A stretch of DNA of 64,000 bases. Origin: UBA10649 sp965278945. Lineage in GTDB: Bacteria > Actinomycetota > Actinomycetes > S36-B12. Both the position numbers and the translations under genes were made by a program. The stretch's first letter is position 1. Every line of letters begins with the position of its first letter. Shown piece after piece: positions 1-9,711 of the stretch. The stretch lies in assembly GCA_965278945.1 (NCBI GenBank), contig OZ257128.1:372001-436000 (forward strand), in the 5' to 3' direction. Under the pieces are notes generated by a model. That model saw nothing but the letters and a program-made list of their open reading frames with translations. It was not told the origin of the DNA and ran no database searches.

Positions 1-915
1 CCCGTACTCGCGCTCGGTGCCGCGAGCCTCATGCTGGTGGCCTGCGCGCAGACGCCGAGCAGCTCGTCGTCATCCGCTGCCGCTCCGTCGAGCGCCGCGG
101 CCTCCGCTGCGGCGAGCAGCGCTGCGTCCGATGTCGCGTCTGCCTCTCCCGAGCCCGCCGTGGACGAGTGCGCGCCGGAGAACCTCACGCTGCTGACGCC
201 CGGCACGCTGACGATCGGCACGGACACTCCTGCTTACCCGCCGTACTTCGAGGACGACGACCCGACCAACGGCCAGGGCTTCGAGTCCGCTGTCGCGTAC
301 GCGGTCGCCAGCAATCTCGGCTTCGAGCCGAACCAGGTGACCTGGACCGTCGTGCCGTTCAACACGTCGTACGCGCCCGGCGACAAGGCATTCGACTTCG
401 ACATCAACCAGATCTCGATCACCCCGAAGCGCCAGAAGGTCGTCGATTTCTCGGACGGCTACTACACCGTCAACCAGGCGGTTGTCGCGCTCAAGGACTC
501 GCCCATCGCCAACGCCACGACGATCGCTGAGCTCCAGGCCGCCAAGCTCGGCGCCCAGATCGGCACCACAAGCCTGGAGTACATCAACGACGTCGTGAAG
601 CCGGCCGAGCAGCCGTATGTGTACAACGACACGAACGATGCGAAGAGCGCACTCCAGAACGGCCAGATCGACGGCATTGTCGTCGACCTACCCACCGCGT
701 ACTACATCACCGCTGTCGAGATGCCCAAGGGCAAGATCGTCGGCCAGTTCCCGTCGCCGGAGAGCGGCGAGCAGTTCGGCCTCCTCTTCGCCAAGGGCAA
801 CCCCTTGGTGACCTGCGTCAACAAGGCACTGGCCGAACTCAAGGAGTCCGGCCAGCTGCAGGCCATCCAGGATCAGTGGCTCGCGGGCGAGACGGCTCCC
901 TACTTCACCGAGTAG
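1..915 (+). CDS. Amino-acid ABC transporter substrate-binding lipoprotein (5' end cut off)
   Basis: The reading frame is open from base 1, so the true start lies upstream of the window. The visible N-terminus is a hydrophobic stretch ending in a lipobox (LVAC), with the lipidated Cys encoded around 43-45. A Ser/Ala-rich spacer follows, then a bacterial SBP family 3 domain (start LTIGTDTPAYPPY, later FDFDINQISITPKRQKVVDFS). Family 3 proteins bind polar amino acids at the outer face of the membrane. The permease and ATPase genes follow directly, completing the transporter. The exact amino acid cannot be told from sequence. Confidence 0.93.
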   Translation, partial: PVLALGAASLMLVACAQTPSSSSSSAAAPSSAAASAAASSAASDVASASPEPAVDECAPENLTLLTPGTLTIGTDTPAYPPYFEDDDPTNGQGFESAVAYAVASNLGFEPNQVTWTVVPFNTSYAPGDKAFDFDINQISITPKRQKVVDFSDGYYTVNQAVVALKDSPIANATTIAELQAAKLGAQIGTTSLEYINDVVKPAEQPYVYNDTNDAKSALQNGQIDGIVVDLPTAYYITAVEMPKGKIVGQFPSPESGEQFGLLFAKGNPLVTCVNKALAELKESGQLQAIQDQWLAGETAPYFTE

Positions 916-961
916 CCCGCACCGCACCGACTAGCGCGCGAAGGCAGTACCTTCACTTCGC

Positions 962-1831
962 ATGACGACAACCATGCCGGTGCCAGGCACTCCGGTCGCG
1001 TACAAGGACCCGCTGCGGCTGTCCATCGCTCGACGGCGAGCCAGGCGCAACACCCTCGTCGGCATGTCCAGCCTCATCGGCTTTGTCGTCATCGTCACGG
1101 TGCTCGTCATGCGCACTCCCGGCTGGCCGGTAGTGCAGGAGACCTTCTTCAGCCCGCAGCAGTTCGCCGACTCGTTCTGGGGCCTGCTCGAGGCCTTCTG
1201 GCTGAACGTCCGGATCTTCCTGATCGCCGAGCCGGTGATCCTCATTCTCAGTCTGGTCATCGCGCTCGTGCGCACGCTCCGTGCGCCGATCTTCCTCCCG
1301 CTGCGCGTTGTGGCGACGGTCTTCGTCGACGTGTTCCGCGGGGTGCCGACGATCCTCGTCATCTTCCTGCTGGGATTCGGGGTCCCGGCGCTGCGCCTGC
1401 AGGGAGTTCCCAACAGCCCGGTGTTCTGGGGAACCGTGGCGCTCATCTTGTCCTACAGCGCTTACGTCGCCGAAGTACTGCGCGCCGGCATCGGGTCGGT
1501 TCATCCCAGCCAGCGGATGGCCGCACGGTCGCTCGGCCTGTCGACGTTCCAGACGAACCGGTACGTGGTTCTGCCGCAGGCGATCCGCAACGTCGTTCCA
1601 CCGCTGCTCAACGACTTCATCTCGCTGCAGAAGGACACCGCGCTCGTCGCGGTGCTCGGCCCGATCGAGATCCTCCGCCAGGCGCAGATCGACGCCTCGT
1701 CGACCTTCAACTACACGCCCTATGTCGCGGCCGCGGTCATCTTCCTTGCCCTGACGATTCCCATGACCAGGCTCGCGGACTGGATTCAGTCACGAATGGC
1801 CCGGCGGCAGCGTGCCGGGGGAGTCGCATGA
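962..1831 (+). CDS. Amino-acid ABC transporter permease
   Basis: The 289-residue membrane protein has several hydrophobic segments. It carries the HisM/GlnP-type signature around residues 118-245: FRGVPTILVIFLLGFG, an EVLRAGIGSVHPSQ-like EAA loop, and ARSLGLSTFQTNRYVVLPQA. The EAA loop docks with the ATPase. The gene starts 46 bp after the binding protein and overlaps the ATPase start by 4 bp (ATGA), so the three form one operon. The N-terminal 40 residues are basic and cytoplasmic. Confidence 0.93.
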   Translation: MTTTMPVPGTPVAYKDPLRLSIARRRARRNTLVGMSSLIGFVVIVTVLVMRTPGWPVVQETFFSPQQFADSFWGLLEAFWLNVRIFLIAEPVILILSLVIALVRTLRAPIFLPLRVVATVFVDVFRGVPTILVIFLLGFGVPALRLQGVPNSPVFWGTVALILSYSAYVAEVLRAGIGSVHPSQRMAARSLGLSTFQTNRYVVLPQAIRNVVPPLLNDFISLQKDTALVAVLGPIEILRQAQIDASSTFNYTPYVAAAVIFLALTIPMTRLADWIQSRMARRQRAGGVA

Positions 1832-2571
1832 CCGGGTCGACGCTCCTCGCCGCGAGCGGGGTGTGGAAGTCCTTCGACGAGCACTCCGTGCTGCGCGGGC
1901 TCGACCTGGAGGTCACCCGCCATCAGGCCGTGGTCCTGATCGGCGCATCCGGATCGGGCAAGTCGACGCTCTTGCGCTGCATCAACGCGCTCGAGTCCGT
2001 CGATGCGGGGTCGATCATTCTCGACGGCGATCTCAACGTGACCGATCCATCAGTCGACCTGGACACGGTTCGACGTCGGATCGGAATCGTCTTCCAGTCG
2101 TACAACCTCTTTCCGCACATGACGGTCATCGACAACGTCATGCTCGCGCCGAGGAAGGTGGCGGGAGTCTCGGCGGCTCAGGCTCGCGACGAGGCACGTG
2201 CCCTGCTCGCCCGCTTCGGCCTTGAGTCGAAGGCCGACGAGTACCCGGACCGGCTGTCCGGCGGGCAGGCGCAGCGCGTGGCGATCGTCCGCGCACTGGC
2301 GATGCAGCCGGAGCTGATGCTCTTCGACGAGATCACCTCGGCCCTCGACCCGCTGCTGGTCGGCGAGGTCCTCGATGCCGTCCGGGACCTCAAGGCCGGT
2401 GGGCTGACCATCGTGATGGCCACCCACGAGATGGGCTTCGCACGCGATGTCGCGGACAAGGTGTGCTTCCTGCACAACGGCATCGTGCTTGAGCAGGGTT
2501 CGGCGCACGAGGTGTTCACTGCGCCGTCGCAACCCCAGACCCGGGAGTTCTTGTCCCGCGTAATGGGTTGA
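1828..2571 (+). CDS. Amino-acid ABC transporter ATP-binding protein
   Basis: This 247-residue ABC ATPase is a normal length for the GlnQ/HisP family. Walker A is GASGSGKST near residue 40, the Q-loop is in VFQSYNLFPHMTV, the signature is LSGGQAQRV, Walker B is LMLFDEITSALDP, and the switch His is in MATHEMGFA. The LFPHMTV and TSALDP versions are typical of polar amino-acid importers. It is the last gene of the transporter operon; no clear terminator is seen in the 93 bp after it. Confidence 0.95.
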   Translation: MTGSTLLAASGVWKSFDEHSVLRGLDLEVTRHQAVVLIGASGSGKSTLLRCINALESVDAGSIILDGDLNVTDPSVDLDTVRRRIGIVFQSYNLFPHMTVIDNVMLAPRKVAGVSAAQARDEARALLARFGLESKADEYPDRLSGGQAQRVAIVRALAMQPELMLFDEITSALDPLLVGEVLDAVRDLKAGGLTIVMATHEMGFARDVADKVCFLHNGIVLEQGSAHEVFTAPSQPQTREFLSRVMG

Positions 2572-2664
2572 AAGCGCTGGTGTGTCACGGGATGATGGGG
2601 CCGCTACCGCTCTAACATGATGGGTTGGACGCAGAGTGCGTCAGGCTCGTCAGTGGGAGGTCTC

Positions 2665-3237
2665 ATGACCACGGTTGATCAAGGTCCGACGGAAGCAACG
2701 GCACTGGGGGCCATTGGCCGCCACTGGGGCATTTTGCTGTTCCTCGGCATTGTCAGCATCATCGTCGGCGTCATGGCAGTCGCGTGGCCGACAGCCACCG
2801 TGGTCGTCGTCGCGATCCTGTTCGCGATCTGGCTCATTGTCTCGGGCGTCTTCGAGATCGTCCGCGGCTTCGGGCACGGACTGACCGGCGGAATGCGCGC
2901 GCTGCTGCTCATCACCGGCGTCCTGTCGTTCATCCTGGGCCTCATGATGTTCCGCAGTGCATTCCAGGCGGTCGAGATCCTCGCGATCTTCGTCGGCATC
3001 GCGTTCTTGTTCCGCGGCTTCGGCAGCATCTTCCTTGCTGTCGAGGAGAAGGAAGGACGCGGCTGGAACATCTTCGGCGGCATCATCATGCTCATCGGCG
3101 GCATCGTCGTGCTGGTGTGGCCGGGCATCTCGCTCACCACCCTCGCGTGGGTGGCCGGAATCTGGCTCGTCGTCGGCGGCATCTTCGAGATCATCGCCGC
3201 CTTCCGCCTGCGTTCATTCGCCCACAAGGCAGCCTGA
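2665..3237 (+). CDS. HdeD-like (DUF308) integral membrane protein
   Basis: The ATG at 2665 is preferred because GGGAGG lies 4-5 bp upstream; an in-frame ATG at 2617 lacks this. The 190-residue product has a short polar N-terminus and about six hydrophobic helices with the repeated pattern of DUF308/HdeD (GIVSIIVGVMAVAWP, later GGIIMLIGGIVVLVWPGIS). HdeD is linked to acid resistance in enterobacteria. In actinobacteria the family is common and its role is not defined. Confidence 0.85.
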   Translation: MTTVDQGPTEATALGAIGRHWGILLFLGIVSIIVGVMAVAWPTATVVVVAILFAIWLIVSGVFEIVRGFGHGLTGGMRALLLITGVLSFILGLMMFRSAFQAVEILAIFVGIAFLFRGFGSIFLAVEEKEGRGWNIFGGIIMLIGGIVVLVWPGISLTTLAWVAGIWLVVGGIFEIIAAFRLRSFAHKAA

Positions 3238-3267
3238 ACGAGCTGATGGCCGGATGCGGGACTCCTG

Positions 3268-3915
3268 ATGGCAGCGGAGACCTCGCAAACCCTCGACCGA
3301 GGGCTGCGCGTCCTGGAGGTGATCGCTGAGTCCGCTGACGGGCTCAGCGTCACCGAACTGGCCGCGGCCCTCGGCATCGGCCGAACGGTCGTCTACCGAC
3401 TGGTCGTCACCCTGGAGCAGCATGCGCTGCTGCGGCGGTCGGCCGACGGCAAGTGCCGGCTCGGACTGGGCATCCTCGCCATGGGACGCCAGGTCCAGCC
3501 GGTCGTGCGAGACACGGCCCTTCCCGCCCTTCGACTCCTGGCCGACGCCGTGGGGGCCACGGCGGTCCTGACCGTCGTCGATGGTCAGGAGGCCCTGGCG
3601 GCCGTGGTCGTCGAGCCTTCGCGCTCGGATCTCCACGTCGCCAGCCGTGCCGGGTCGCGTCAGCCGCTGGAGAACGGCGCCGCGGGCCGGGCGATCCTCG
3701 CCGCCCGTACCGCGGCAGGCCGCCTCCTTGACCCGCCGTGGGTCGTTGCGACGGGCGACGGACCGCAGGGCGCGTACGGCATCGCGGTGCCGGTGCTCGG
3801 GGTCCCGGGTCTCGAGGCGAGCGTCGGGGTGCTCATGCTCCGCGAGTTCAACGAGGCCGACGTCGGTCCGCGCGTGGCACGAGCGGCCGGCGAGATCGGC
3901 CGCGCCCTCCGCTAA
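3268..3915 (+). CDS. IclR family transcriptional regulator
   Basis: The 215-residue protein has an N-terminal winged helix (residues 5-70, TLDRGLRVLEVIAESADG, then LSVTELAAALGIGRTVVYRLV) and an IclR-type effector domain. The effector domain is shorter than the usual ~180 residues, so the ligand pocket may be reduced. The gene lies 30 bp after the HdeD-like gene and faces the carboxypeptidase gene. No target can be assigned; the adjacent membrane protein or transporter are candidates by position only. Confidence 0.85.
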   Translation: MAAETSQTLDRGLRVLEVIAESADGLSVTELAAALGIGRTVVYRLVVTLEQHALLRRSADGKCRLGLGILAMGRQVQPVVRDTALPALRLLADAVGATAVLTVVDGQEALAAVVVEPSRSDLHVASRAGSRQPLENGAAGRAILAARTAAGRLLDPPWVVATGDGPQGAYGIAVPVLGVPGLEASVGVLMLREFNEADVGPRVARAAGEIGRALR

Positions 3916-3957
3916 CCCCCACAACTGGTCACGTGAGCGTGCCGGGCGGGGAGTTTG

Positions 3958-5196
3958 CTAGTCCCAGCAGCCGGTGATGGTCGCGGACAGGCCGTCGAGG
4001 GCCTGGCGGGTCGACAGTGCCGAGTAGCGCTGGGGTCGGTCGTTCACGAACAACGCGAACATCCGCTCGCCACCGGTCGTGGTCTTGGCGACCCCGGACA
4101 GGGCGATCGTGTCGAAGAGGGTGCCCGTCTTCGCGTGCACGTCGCCTCGAGCGCACCGCGCCTGCTTGGTCACGTACCGGCCGTACCTGGACGCCAGAGT
4201 CCCGGTCTCGCCGGAAACCGGCATCGCCTCCGGCTCGAACATGGTGACGAAGGGACCAGGCGTTGTGACCTTCGCGACCCGAAGCACCACGGCGAGGAAG
4301 CGCGGGCTCAGCCGGTCCTTTCGCGACAGTCCGCTGCCGTCGAGCAGCTTCATGCCGGTGGCATCAATCCCCAGCGCTGCCAGTGCTTTCTCGGCCGCCT
4401 GCTGCCCGCCCTCCCACGTCGGCACGATGCCCTGGGCAACGGCGACCTGGCGGTACAGCACCTCGGCAACGTTGTTCTCCGAGACGCTGAGCATCATGCT
4501 CACCGCGTCCTCGATGGTGTTGCTCTCTTCGGCAAGCACGGCTGATGCGGGGTCAGCATTCGCGGCGTCGCCGAGCTTCGCCTTGAAGCCCAGCGAGCGG
4601 AGCTTCTTAGCGAAGACCTTCGCCGCATTGGTGCTGGGATCCCTGCTGTAGTCCCAGAGGCGCGCCAGCGCTTCGACAGAAGAGGCGACGGACGGGATGT
4701 ATCCGGTGGTCCAGCCAGGACCGCGGTCAGCAGGAGGAAACAGGTCCTCGTCGACGCGGACCACGACGCGAACGTCCGGGGCGAGCTGCTTCGCGGTTCG
4801 GGATGCCAGCGACTGGAGATCGCTCGTCGTCAGCAAAGGATCGCCGCCACCCTCGAGAATCACCTCGTTGGGAAGGGCACCGGCCCGCACACGCGTCGTG
4901 AGGACTGCGTCCGCACCCATGGTGGAGAGCGTCGTAACGGCGGTGACGATCTTCATGTTCGACGCGGGCAGGAACAGACCGTCGGGATCGTGGGACGACA
5001 CGACCGCCCCGCTCGGGCCATCGACGACGATCATGCCGACATCGGAGCCGATACGCGGATTGTCGAGGCGCTTGTGGAGTAGCAGGTCGATCTGCGCGTC
5101 GTTCGTCTCAGCGGTAGCGGTCGTCGCGAGCGTGAGGCTTGAGGCCGAAACGGCCACGAGAAGGGCAGGCGTAAGCCACTTGAGAGCGATGCGCAT
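3958..5196 (-). CDS. dacB: Secreted D-alanyl-D-alanine carboxypeptidase, PBP4 type (peptidase S13)
   Basis: The 412-residue protein starts at the ATG at 5196, giving a signal peptide of ~30 residues (TATAETND at the cleavage region). All three penicillin-binding motifs are present: S79-x-x-K82 (SNMK), S239-E-N241, and K356-T-G. The DGSGLSRKDRLSP segment is also typical of S13 enzymes. The enzyme trims or cleaves peptidoglycan peptides outside the membrane. It is somewhat shorter than E. coli PBP4, as usual in actinobacteria. The gene is convergent with the IclR gene. Confidence 0.92.
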   Translation of the reverse strand: MRIALKWLTPALLVAVSASSLTLATTATAETNDAQIDLLLHKRLDNPRIGSDVGMIVVDGPSGAVVSSHDPDGLFLPASNMKIVTAVTTLSTMGADAVLTTRVRAGALPNEVILEGGGDPLLTTSDLQSLASRTAKQLAPDVRVVVRVDEDLFPPADRGPGWTTGYIPSVASSVEALARLWDYSRDPSTNAAKVFAKKLRSLGFKAKLGDAANADPASAVLAEESNTIEDAVSMMLSVSENNVAEVLYRQVAVAQGIVPTWEGGQQAAEKALAALGIDATGMKLLDGSGLSRKDRLSPRFLAVVLRVAKVTTPGPFVTMFEPEAMPVSGETGTLASRYGRYVTKQARCARGDVHAKTGTLFDTIALSGVAKTTTGGERMFALFVNDRPQRYSALSTRQALDGLSATITGCWD

Positions 5197-5264
5197 GTGA
5201 CCATGTTGCGACAGGCCGTGCTGAGACCGGTGTTCGGGGTATCGCTCCGCGTGTCGCAGAATGG

Positions 5265-7106
5265 ATGAAACATCCCCACTTTCGAAGGCTTCTACTTGTG
5301 CGCCGTTTATCGATCGCCCTGTTCTGCACTGTGCTTGCAGCCACGGCCGTCCTGATTTCGGGACCGGCCGCTGCCGAAGGTGCGCCACCGAAGCGGATCG
5401 TGAGCGGCTGGATCCCGTACTGGATGTCATCGCCCTCGAGCCCTCAGGGAATCAACTCCGCGGTGCAGAACGCTGACCTGTTCACCGACGTGTCTCCCTT
5501 CTGGTTCTCGGCGACGAGCAAGTCGGGTGGCGGCATTCAGGTGAAGTTCAACCCGAACTTCACCAACGGCGCCGCGAACGCCGCGTGGGCGCTTGCTCAA
5601 CTGAAGTCCGCGGGCATCCCCGTCCTCCCGGCCATCGCTGACGGGTCCGGCAAGGGCCGCATGGCCGCGACTCTCGCGAACCCCGCTCTTCGCGCCGCCC
5701 ACGTCAGCGACATCGTCAACCTCGTCGTGTCGAACGGGTACGACGGCATTGACCTGGACTACGAGGCCTTTGCCTTCTCGGACGGATCGTCGTCCTGGGC
5801 CGCCACCAAGCCGAACTGGACCGCCTTCGTCCAGGAACTGAGCGGCGCCCTGCATGCGCAAGGCAAGCTCCTCGCCGTGACGATCCCGCCTCCATGCAGC
5901 ATCGGCGGAAGCTGCTCGGTCAACACCGGCTACTGGGTGTACAACATCACCGGCATCGCGCCTTCGGTCGACCGGATCCGGATCATGGCGTACGACTATC
6001 ACGTCAACGGGATCGGCCCGATTGCCCCGATGCCGTGGGTTCGCGCGATCGTCCAGTACTCCGCATCGATCATGGATCCCTCGCACCTGCAGATCGGCGT
6101 ACCGACCTACGGGCGGGCGTGGACCAGGAAGACGGCTTCCGGCGCCAACCAGACGACGGGCGTGTGCCCGTCGACGAGTTCATCGGCTTATAAGTCCCTG
6201 GTCGCCAACTCGTCGGTCACCGACGCCAACATCCCTGCGCTCCTGGCCTCGATGGGCGTTCCCGAGTCAGCAGTGCAGTGGTCCGACGCTGACCAGGAGA
6301 ACTGGGTCTACTACGACAAGAGGCTGCAGTGGACGGACTCTTCGGGTGCCGCCCAGACCTGCATTGCCAAGCGAGTGATGTGGTTTGTCGGTCCTCAGGC
6401 AGTCCTGGCCCGCACTCAGCTCGTGGGCGAGTTCGGGCTCAGCGCCGCGGCCTACTGGACGGTCGGCGGCGAGAATCCCGCGCAGTGGCCGATGATCCGG
6501 GCCTACGGCCAGTCGCTCGCGCCCGCAGGAACCGACGTGGTCCTGACCGGCGTACCTGTGTCCCCGTTCGGAGTTCCCGTCACCTTCTCGGCGACCGTGA
6601 CATCCCTGGGCGCTCCCGTGACCGGTGTCAATGCCGTGCTCCAGTTCCGTGAGACGGGGACGAAGAAGTTCGTCGACGTCCAAAGCCAGCCGATCAACCC
6701 GGACGGAACTGTGGCGTTCTCGGTCGTGCCCACCGGCTCGGGTGAGTGGGCCCTCTACGTTCCGGCCGTCGGCGGACGCATCGAGGGTGTGAGCGCGCCC
6801 GTCTCGACCCAGATCGTGTCGGCGGTGACAGGCGTCCCGAAGGTCGTCAAGGTTCCCAAGGGCAAGCCGGTCATCGTCAAGGCGCGTGCGCTCCCGGCGA
6901 CGGCGGGCCAGTCGCTCGCACTGCAGATCAAGCGCGGCGCGAAGTGGAAGAACGTCGACACGGCCAAGGCGAATGCCAAGGGCCGGGCAGTGCTCAAGGC
7001 TGACCCCCCGAAGAAGAAGGGCTGGTACAGCTACCGGGTCGTCGCCGTGGGCAAGAAGGTGATCCTCAGCGGAGCGTCAGCGGAGATCCGCATCAAGATC
7101 AAGTAG
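5265..7106 (+). CDS. Secreted glycoside hydrolase family 18 protein with C-terminal Ig-like region
   Basis: The 613-residue product has a signal peptide (cleavage near APAAA, residue 37) and a GH18 barrel over ~residues 44-410. The catalytic motif DGIDLDYE is at 160-167, with E167 as the acid. RIMAYDYHVNGIGPI further on is typical of the family. The last ~190 residues are two beta-rich Ig/bacterial-surface-like segments. GH18 proteins act on chitin or related GlcNAc polymers, sometimes on peptidoglycan or spore cortex. A GTG at 5298 is an alternative start. Its 3' end overlaps the opposite gene by 30 bp. Confidence 0.9.
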   Translation: MKHPHFRRLLLVRRLSIALFCTVLAATAVLISGPAAAEGAPPKRIVSGWIPYWMSSPSSPQGINSAVQNADLFTDVSPFWFSATSKSGGGIQVKFNPNFTNGAANAAWALAQLKSAGIPVLPAIADGSGKGRMAATLANPALRAAHVSDIVNLVVSNGYDGIDLDYEAFAFSDGSSSWAATKPNWTAFVQELSGALHAQGKLLAVTIPPPCSIGGSCSVNTGYWVYNITGIAPSVDRIRIMAYDYHVNGIGPIAPMPWVRAIVQYSASIMDPSHLQIGVPTYGRAWTRKTASGANQTTGVCPSTSSSAYKSLVANSSVTDANIPALLASMGVPESAVQWSDADQENWVYYDKRLQWTDSSGAAQTCIAKRVMWFVGPQAVLARTQLVGEFGLSAAAYWTVGGENPAQWPMIRAYGQSLAPAGTDVVLTGVPVSPFGVPVTFSATVTSLGAPVTGVNAVLQFRETGTKKFVDVQSQPINPDGTVAFSVVPTGSGEWALYVPAVGGRIEGVSAPVSTQIVSAVTGVPKVVKVPKGKPVIVKARALPATAGQSLALQIKRGAKWKNVDTAKANAKGRAVLKADPPKKKGWYSYRVVAVGKKVILSGASAEIRIKIK

Positions 7107-8822
7107 GCACACGGCCGGCAGGTCGAACCACTGAAGCGACGCGAAGTCCTCGGAGATGCCGTCATGCGCGGGCTCTCCGAGATCCTCGGACAATGACGTC
7201 AGCATGGCGTGCGCCTCGGCCAGGTAGGTCGCAAGCGCGGACTCGTCGGCGACGTCGTGGTGCTCGGGGTACTGCAGGATCCCGTCGGCGTCGTAGGTGA
7301 GCATCGACAGACGCAGGGGCGGCTCCACCGCTCCGTCGCGGTGATGCCACCGGCCGCTCGCCGTGTCGAACCGGTACTGCGGCATCAGCTTCCATCCGTG
7401 GTCCGCGATGAGGATGACTGCCGACACGAGGTACTCGAACACCGCCTCGGAGATGAAGTAGTTGAAGTTCACGCGCACCCAGCCTGGCTTGATGCCCTCG
7501 CAGCCGTGGCTGATCTCGCGTTCGAACTCGTGGGATCTCTCGATATCGATCCCGAGGAGACGATGTCCGTACGGCCCCGCGCAGCTGCAGCCGCCGCGCG
7601 ACTGGATGCCGAAGAGGTCGTTGAGAATCGCGACGACCAGATTGTGGTGCAGGTAGCGGCCGCCGGGGCGACGCACGACGAACGAGACGATCGACAGGCG
7701 CTCGGCGCTGAGGTTGCCCAGGACCTGGATGTCGTCGTGCTCGGACCACGCGGTGATCGCACGGCGCACGAAGTCGTGCTCATGCGCGCGGATGACGTCG
7801 ACGGTGACCGCGTCCTTGAGCTGGAAGACCAGGCCCGCCCTGATGGACTCGACGATGGCTGGCGTCCCGCCCTCCTCGCGGTGCTCGGGATCGGAGAGGT
7901 ACAGGTGGTCCTCGGGGTTGACGTACGACACCGTGCCGCCACCGACCACGTCAGGAACCGAGTTGGTCAGCAGCTGGCGCCGCGCAATCAGCACTCCCGG
8001 GGTGCCAGGACCGCCGATGAACTTGTGCGGTGACAAGAAGATCGCGTCCTTGAACGACAGCGGATGGTCATCGCAACGAGGTCGCATCTCGATGTCGACA
8101 TACGGTGCCGCGGCCGCGTAGTCCCAGAACGCGAGGGCTCCATGCTCGTGCAGCACCTGGCTCACGCGGTGCGTGTCCGTGACGATTCCGGTGACATTGC
8201 TGGCCGCGCTGAATGACGCGATGCGCATCGGTCGATCGCGATAGCGAACCAGCTGCTCCTCCAGGTGCGCGATGTCGATGTGTCCGTCGGCATCCTCGCG
8301 AATCGTCACCACGTCGGCGATCGACTCCCGCCATGGCAGCTCGTTGCTGTGGTGCTCGAAGGGCCCGATGAACACGACCGGGCGCTCGTCGGCGGGAATG
8401 CGACTGGACAGGTCGTAGCGCTCGTCGAGATCTGCGGGGATCCTCAGGTTGAGGATGCCGATGAGGCGGTTGATGGCAGCCGTGGACCCCGATCCGCAGA
8501 AGATGACGCACGTGTCCTCGTCGCCATTGACGGCGTTCGCGATGATGCGGCGCGCATCCTCGCGCAGGCGCGTGGTCTGCAGCCCCGTGCCGCTGGACTC
8601 GGTGTGTGTGTTCGCATAGCGGGGGAGTACCTCGTCGCGAATGAAGTCCTCGATGAATGACAGTGCCCGCCCGCTCGCGGTGTAGTCGGCATAGGTCACG
8701 CGGCGGGCGCCGAACGGTCCGGCCATCGCCTGATCGTCGCCGATGACGCTGCTGCGAATCCGCTCGAGAATGGGCGGGGTCGGCAGGCTGGGGTCCTTCT
8801 CCGGCACGTTGAACGAGGACAC
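7077..8822 (-). CDS. Class V aminotransferase, cysteine-desulfurase/selenocysteine-lyase-like
   Basis: The PLP lysine lies in FLSPHKFIGGPGTPG (about residue 267 from the chosen start) and the substrate-side Cys region is SRGGCSCAGPYGH. Both resemble the Csd/SufS group, but the protein is ~580 residues, far longer than SufS (~410), with extra C-terminal sequence. The start is uncertain. The frame is open upstream to 8954, but GTG 8822 avoids overlap with the divergent clpS. No SUF genes are nearby, so a role in iron-sulfur assembly is not supported by context. Confidence 0.8.
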   Translation of the reverse strand: MSSFNVPEKDPSLPTPPILERIRSSVIGDDQAMAGPFGARRVTYADYTASGRALSFIEDFIRDEVLPRYANTHTESSGTGLQTTRLREDARRIIANAVNGDEDTCVIFCGSGSTAAINRLIGILNLRIPADLDERYDLSSRIPADERPVVFIGPFEHHSNELPWRESIADVVTIREDADGHIDIAHLEEQLVRYRDRPMRIASFSAASNVTGIVTDTHRVSQVLHEHGALAFWDYAAAAPYVDIEMRPRCDDHPLSFKDAIFLSPHKFIGGPGTPGVLIARRQLLTNSVPDVVGGGTVSYVNPEDHLYLSDPEHREEGGTPAIVESIRAGLVFQLKDAVTVDVIRAHEHDFVRRAITAWSEHDDIQVLGNLSAERLSIVSFVVRRPGGRYLHHNLVVAILNDLFGIQSRGGCSCAGPYGHRLLGIDIERSHEFEREISHGCEGIKPGWVRVNFNYFISEAVFEYLVSAVILIADHGWKLMPQYRFDTASGRWHHRDGAVEPPLRLSMLTYDADGILQYPEHHDVADESALATYLAEAHAMLTSLSEDLGEPAHDGISEDFASLQWFDLPAVCLLDLDADLR

Positions 8823-8862
8823 GGGTCCACAGTAGGCCCGAACACGATGGGAGGATGCGCCC

Positions 8863-9147
8863 ATGTCCATCGCTCCCGCAGAGGTCGAACTCCCCGATCT
8901 GGCCGAGGACACGGATCGACCGTGGGTGACGATCGTCTGGAACGACCCGGTCAATCTGATGTCCTACGTCACCTACGTGTTCTTGACCTACTTCCACTAC
9001 GACCAGGCCAAGGCTGAGTCCCTCATGCTCGACGTTCACGAGAAGGGCAAGGCCGTCGTGTCGAATGGCAGTCGCGAGGAGATGGAGCGCGACGTCACGG
9101 CGATGCACACCTACGGCCTGTGGGCGACGATGCAGAAGGACTCCTGA
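8863..9147 (+). CDS. clpS: ATP-dependent Clp protease adaptor ClpS
   Basis: The 94-residue protein matches ClpS throughout: WVTIVWNDPVNLMSYVTYVF, then a VHEKGKAVV and an AMHTYGLWATMQ segment. ClpS delivers N-degron substrates to ClpAP/ClpCP. A GGGAGG Shine-Dalgarno stands ~9 bp before the ATG. The stop overlaps the next start (TGATG), as in the conserved actinobacterial clpS-DUF2017 pair. Confidence 0.96.
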   Translation: MSIAPAEVELPDLAEDTDRPWVTIVWNDPVNLMSYVTYVFLTYFHYDQAKAESLMLDVHEKGKAVVSNGSREEMERDVTAMHTYGLWATMQKDS

Positions 9148-9701
9148 TGGCCAAGCCGTACGGCTTCTCGGTGACGAAGTCGGGCGACGTGCGCATCCGG
9201 CTCGAGGACTCCGAGCGCGGACTGCTGCTCAACCTGGCCCGGCAGGTGGCGGAGTTCGTCGCCCCCAGCGCTGCCGATCCTGACGCTGATCCCTTGGCCA
9301 CCATGGTCGGGATCGACGAGACCGCCGAAGTTCCGGACGACCCCGCACTCGCACGCCTGTTTCCCGACGCGTTCAGGGACGACCCGGAGGCGTCTGCTGA
9401 CTTTCGTCGATTCACCGAACGTGGCCTTCGCGAAGTGAAGTTCGCCAACGCGTCGCTCGTCATCGCGGCGTTGGAACTGGGTTCGTCGACCATCCCGCGC
9501 GACGACGTCGGCGCCTGGCTCGGCTTCCTCAACGACACTCGGCTGACACTTGGCACCCGGCTGGAGATCAGCGAGGACAGCCACGACGCGCTGGCCGCGC
9601 TGCCGCCCGAGGACCCGCGACTTGGCCTGTTCCACATCTACGACTGGCTGACCTACCTGCAGGACACCCTCGTCCGCGCGCTCATGCCCGGCGCCTCCTA
9701 G
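9147..9701 (+). CDS. DUF2017 family protein
   Basis: The 184-residue protein starts at an ATG that shares one base with the clpS stop; an upstream in-frame ATG inside clpS is less likely. It is soluble, with a central segment of acidic and helical character (PEASADFRRFTERGLREVKFANA) and a LGTRLEIS/YLQDTLVRAL C-terminus, as in DUF2017 proteins found after clpS in actinobacteria. Its biochemical role is unknown. Context suggests a link with ClpS or with the downstream cysteine genes. Confidence 0.85.
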   Translation: MAKPYGFSVTKSGDVRIRLEDSERGLLLNLARQVAEFVAPSAADPDADPLATMVGIDETAEVPDDPALARLFPDAFRDDPEASADFRRFTERGLREVKFANASLVIAALELGSSTIPRDDVGAWLGFLNDTRLTLGTRLEISEDSHDALAALPPEDPRLGLFHIYDWLTYLQDTLVRALMPGAS

Positions 9702-9711
9702 GGTTTGACGC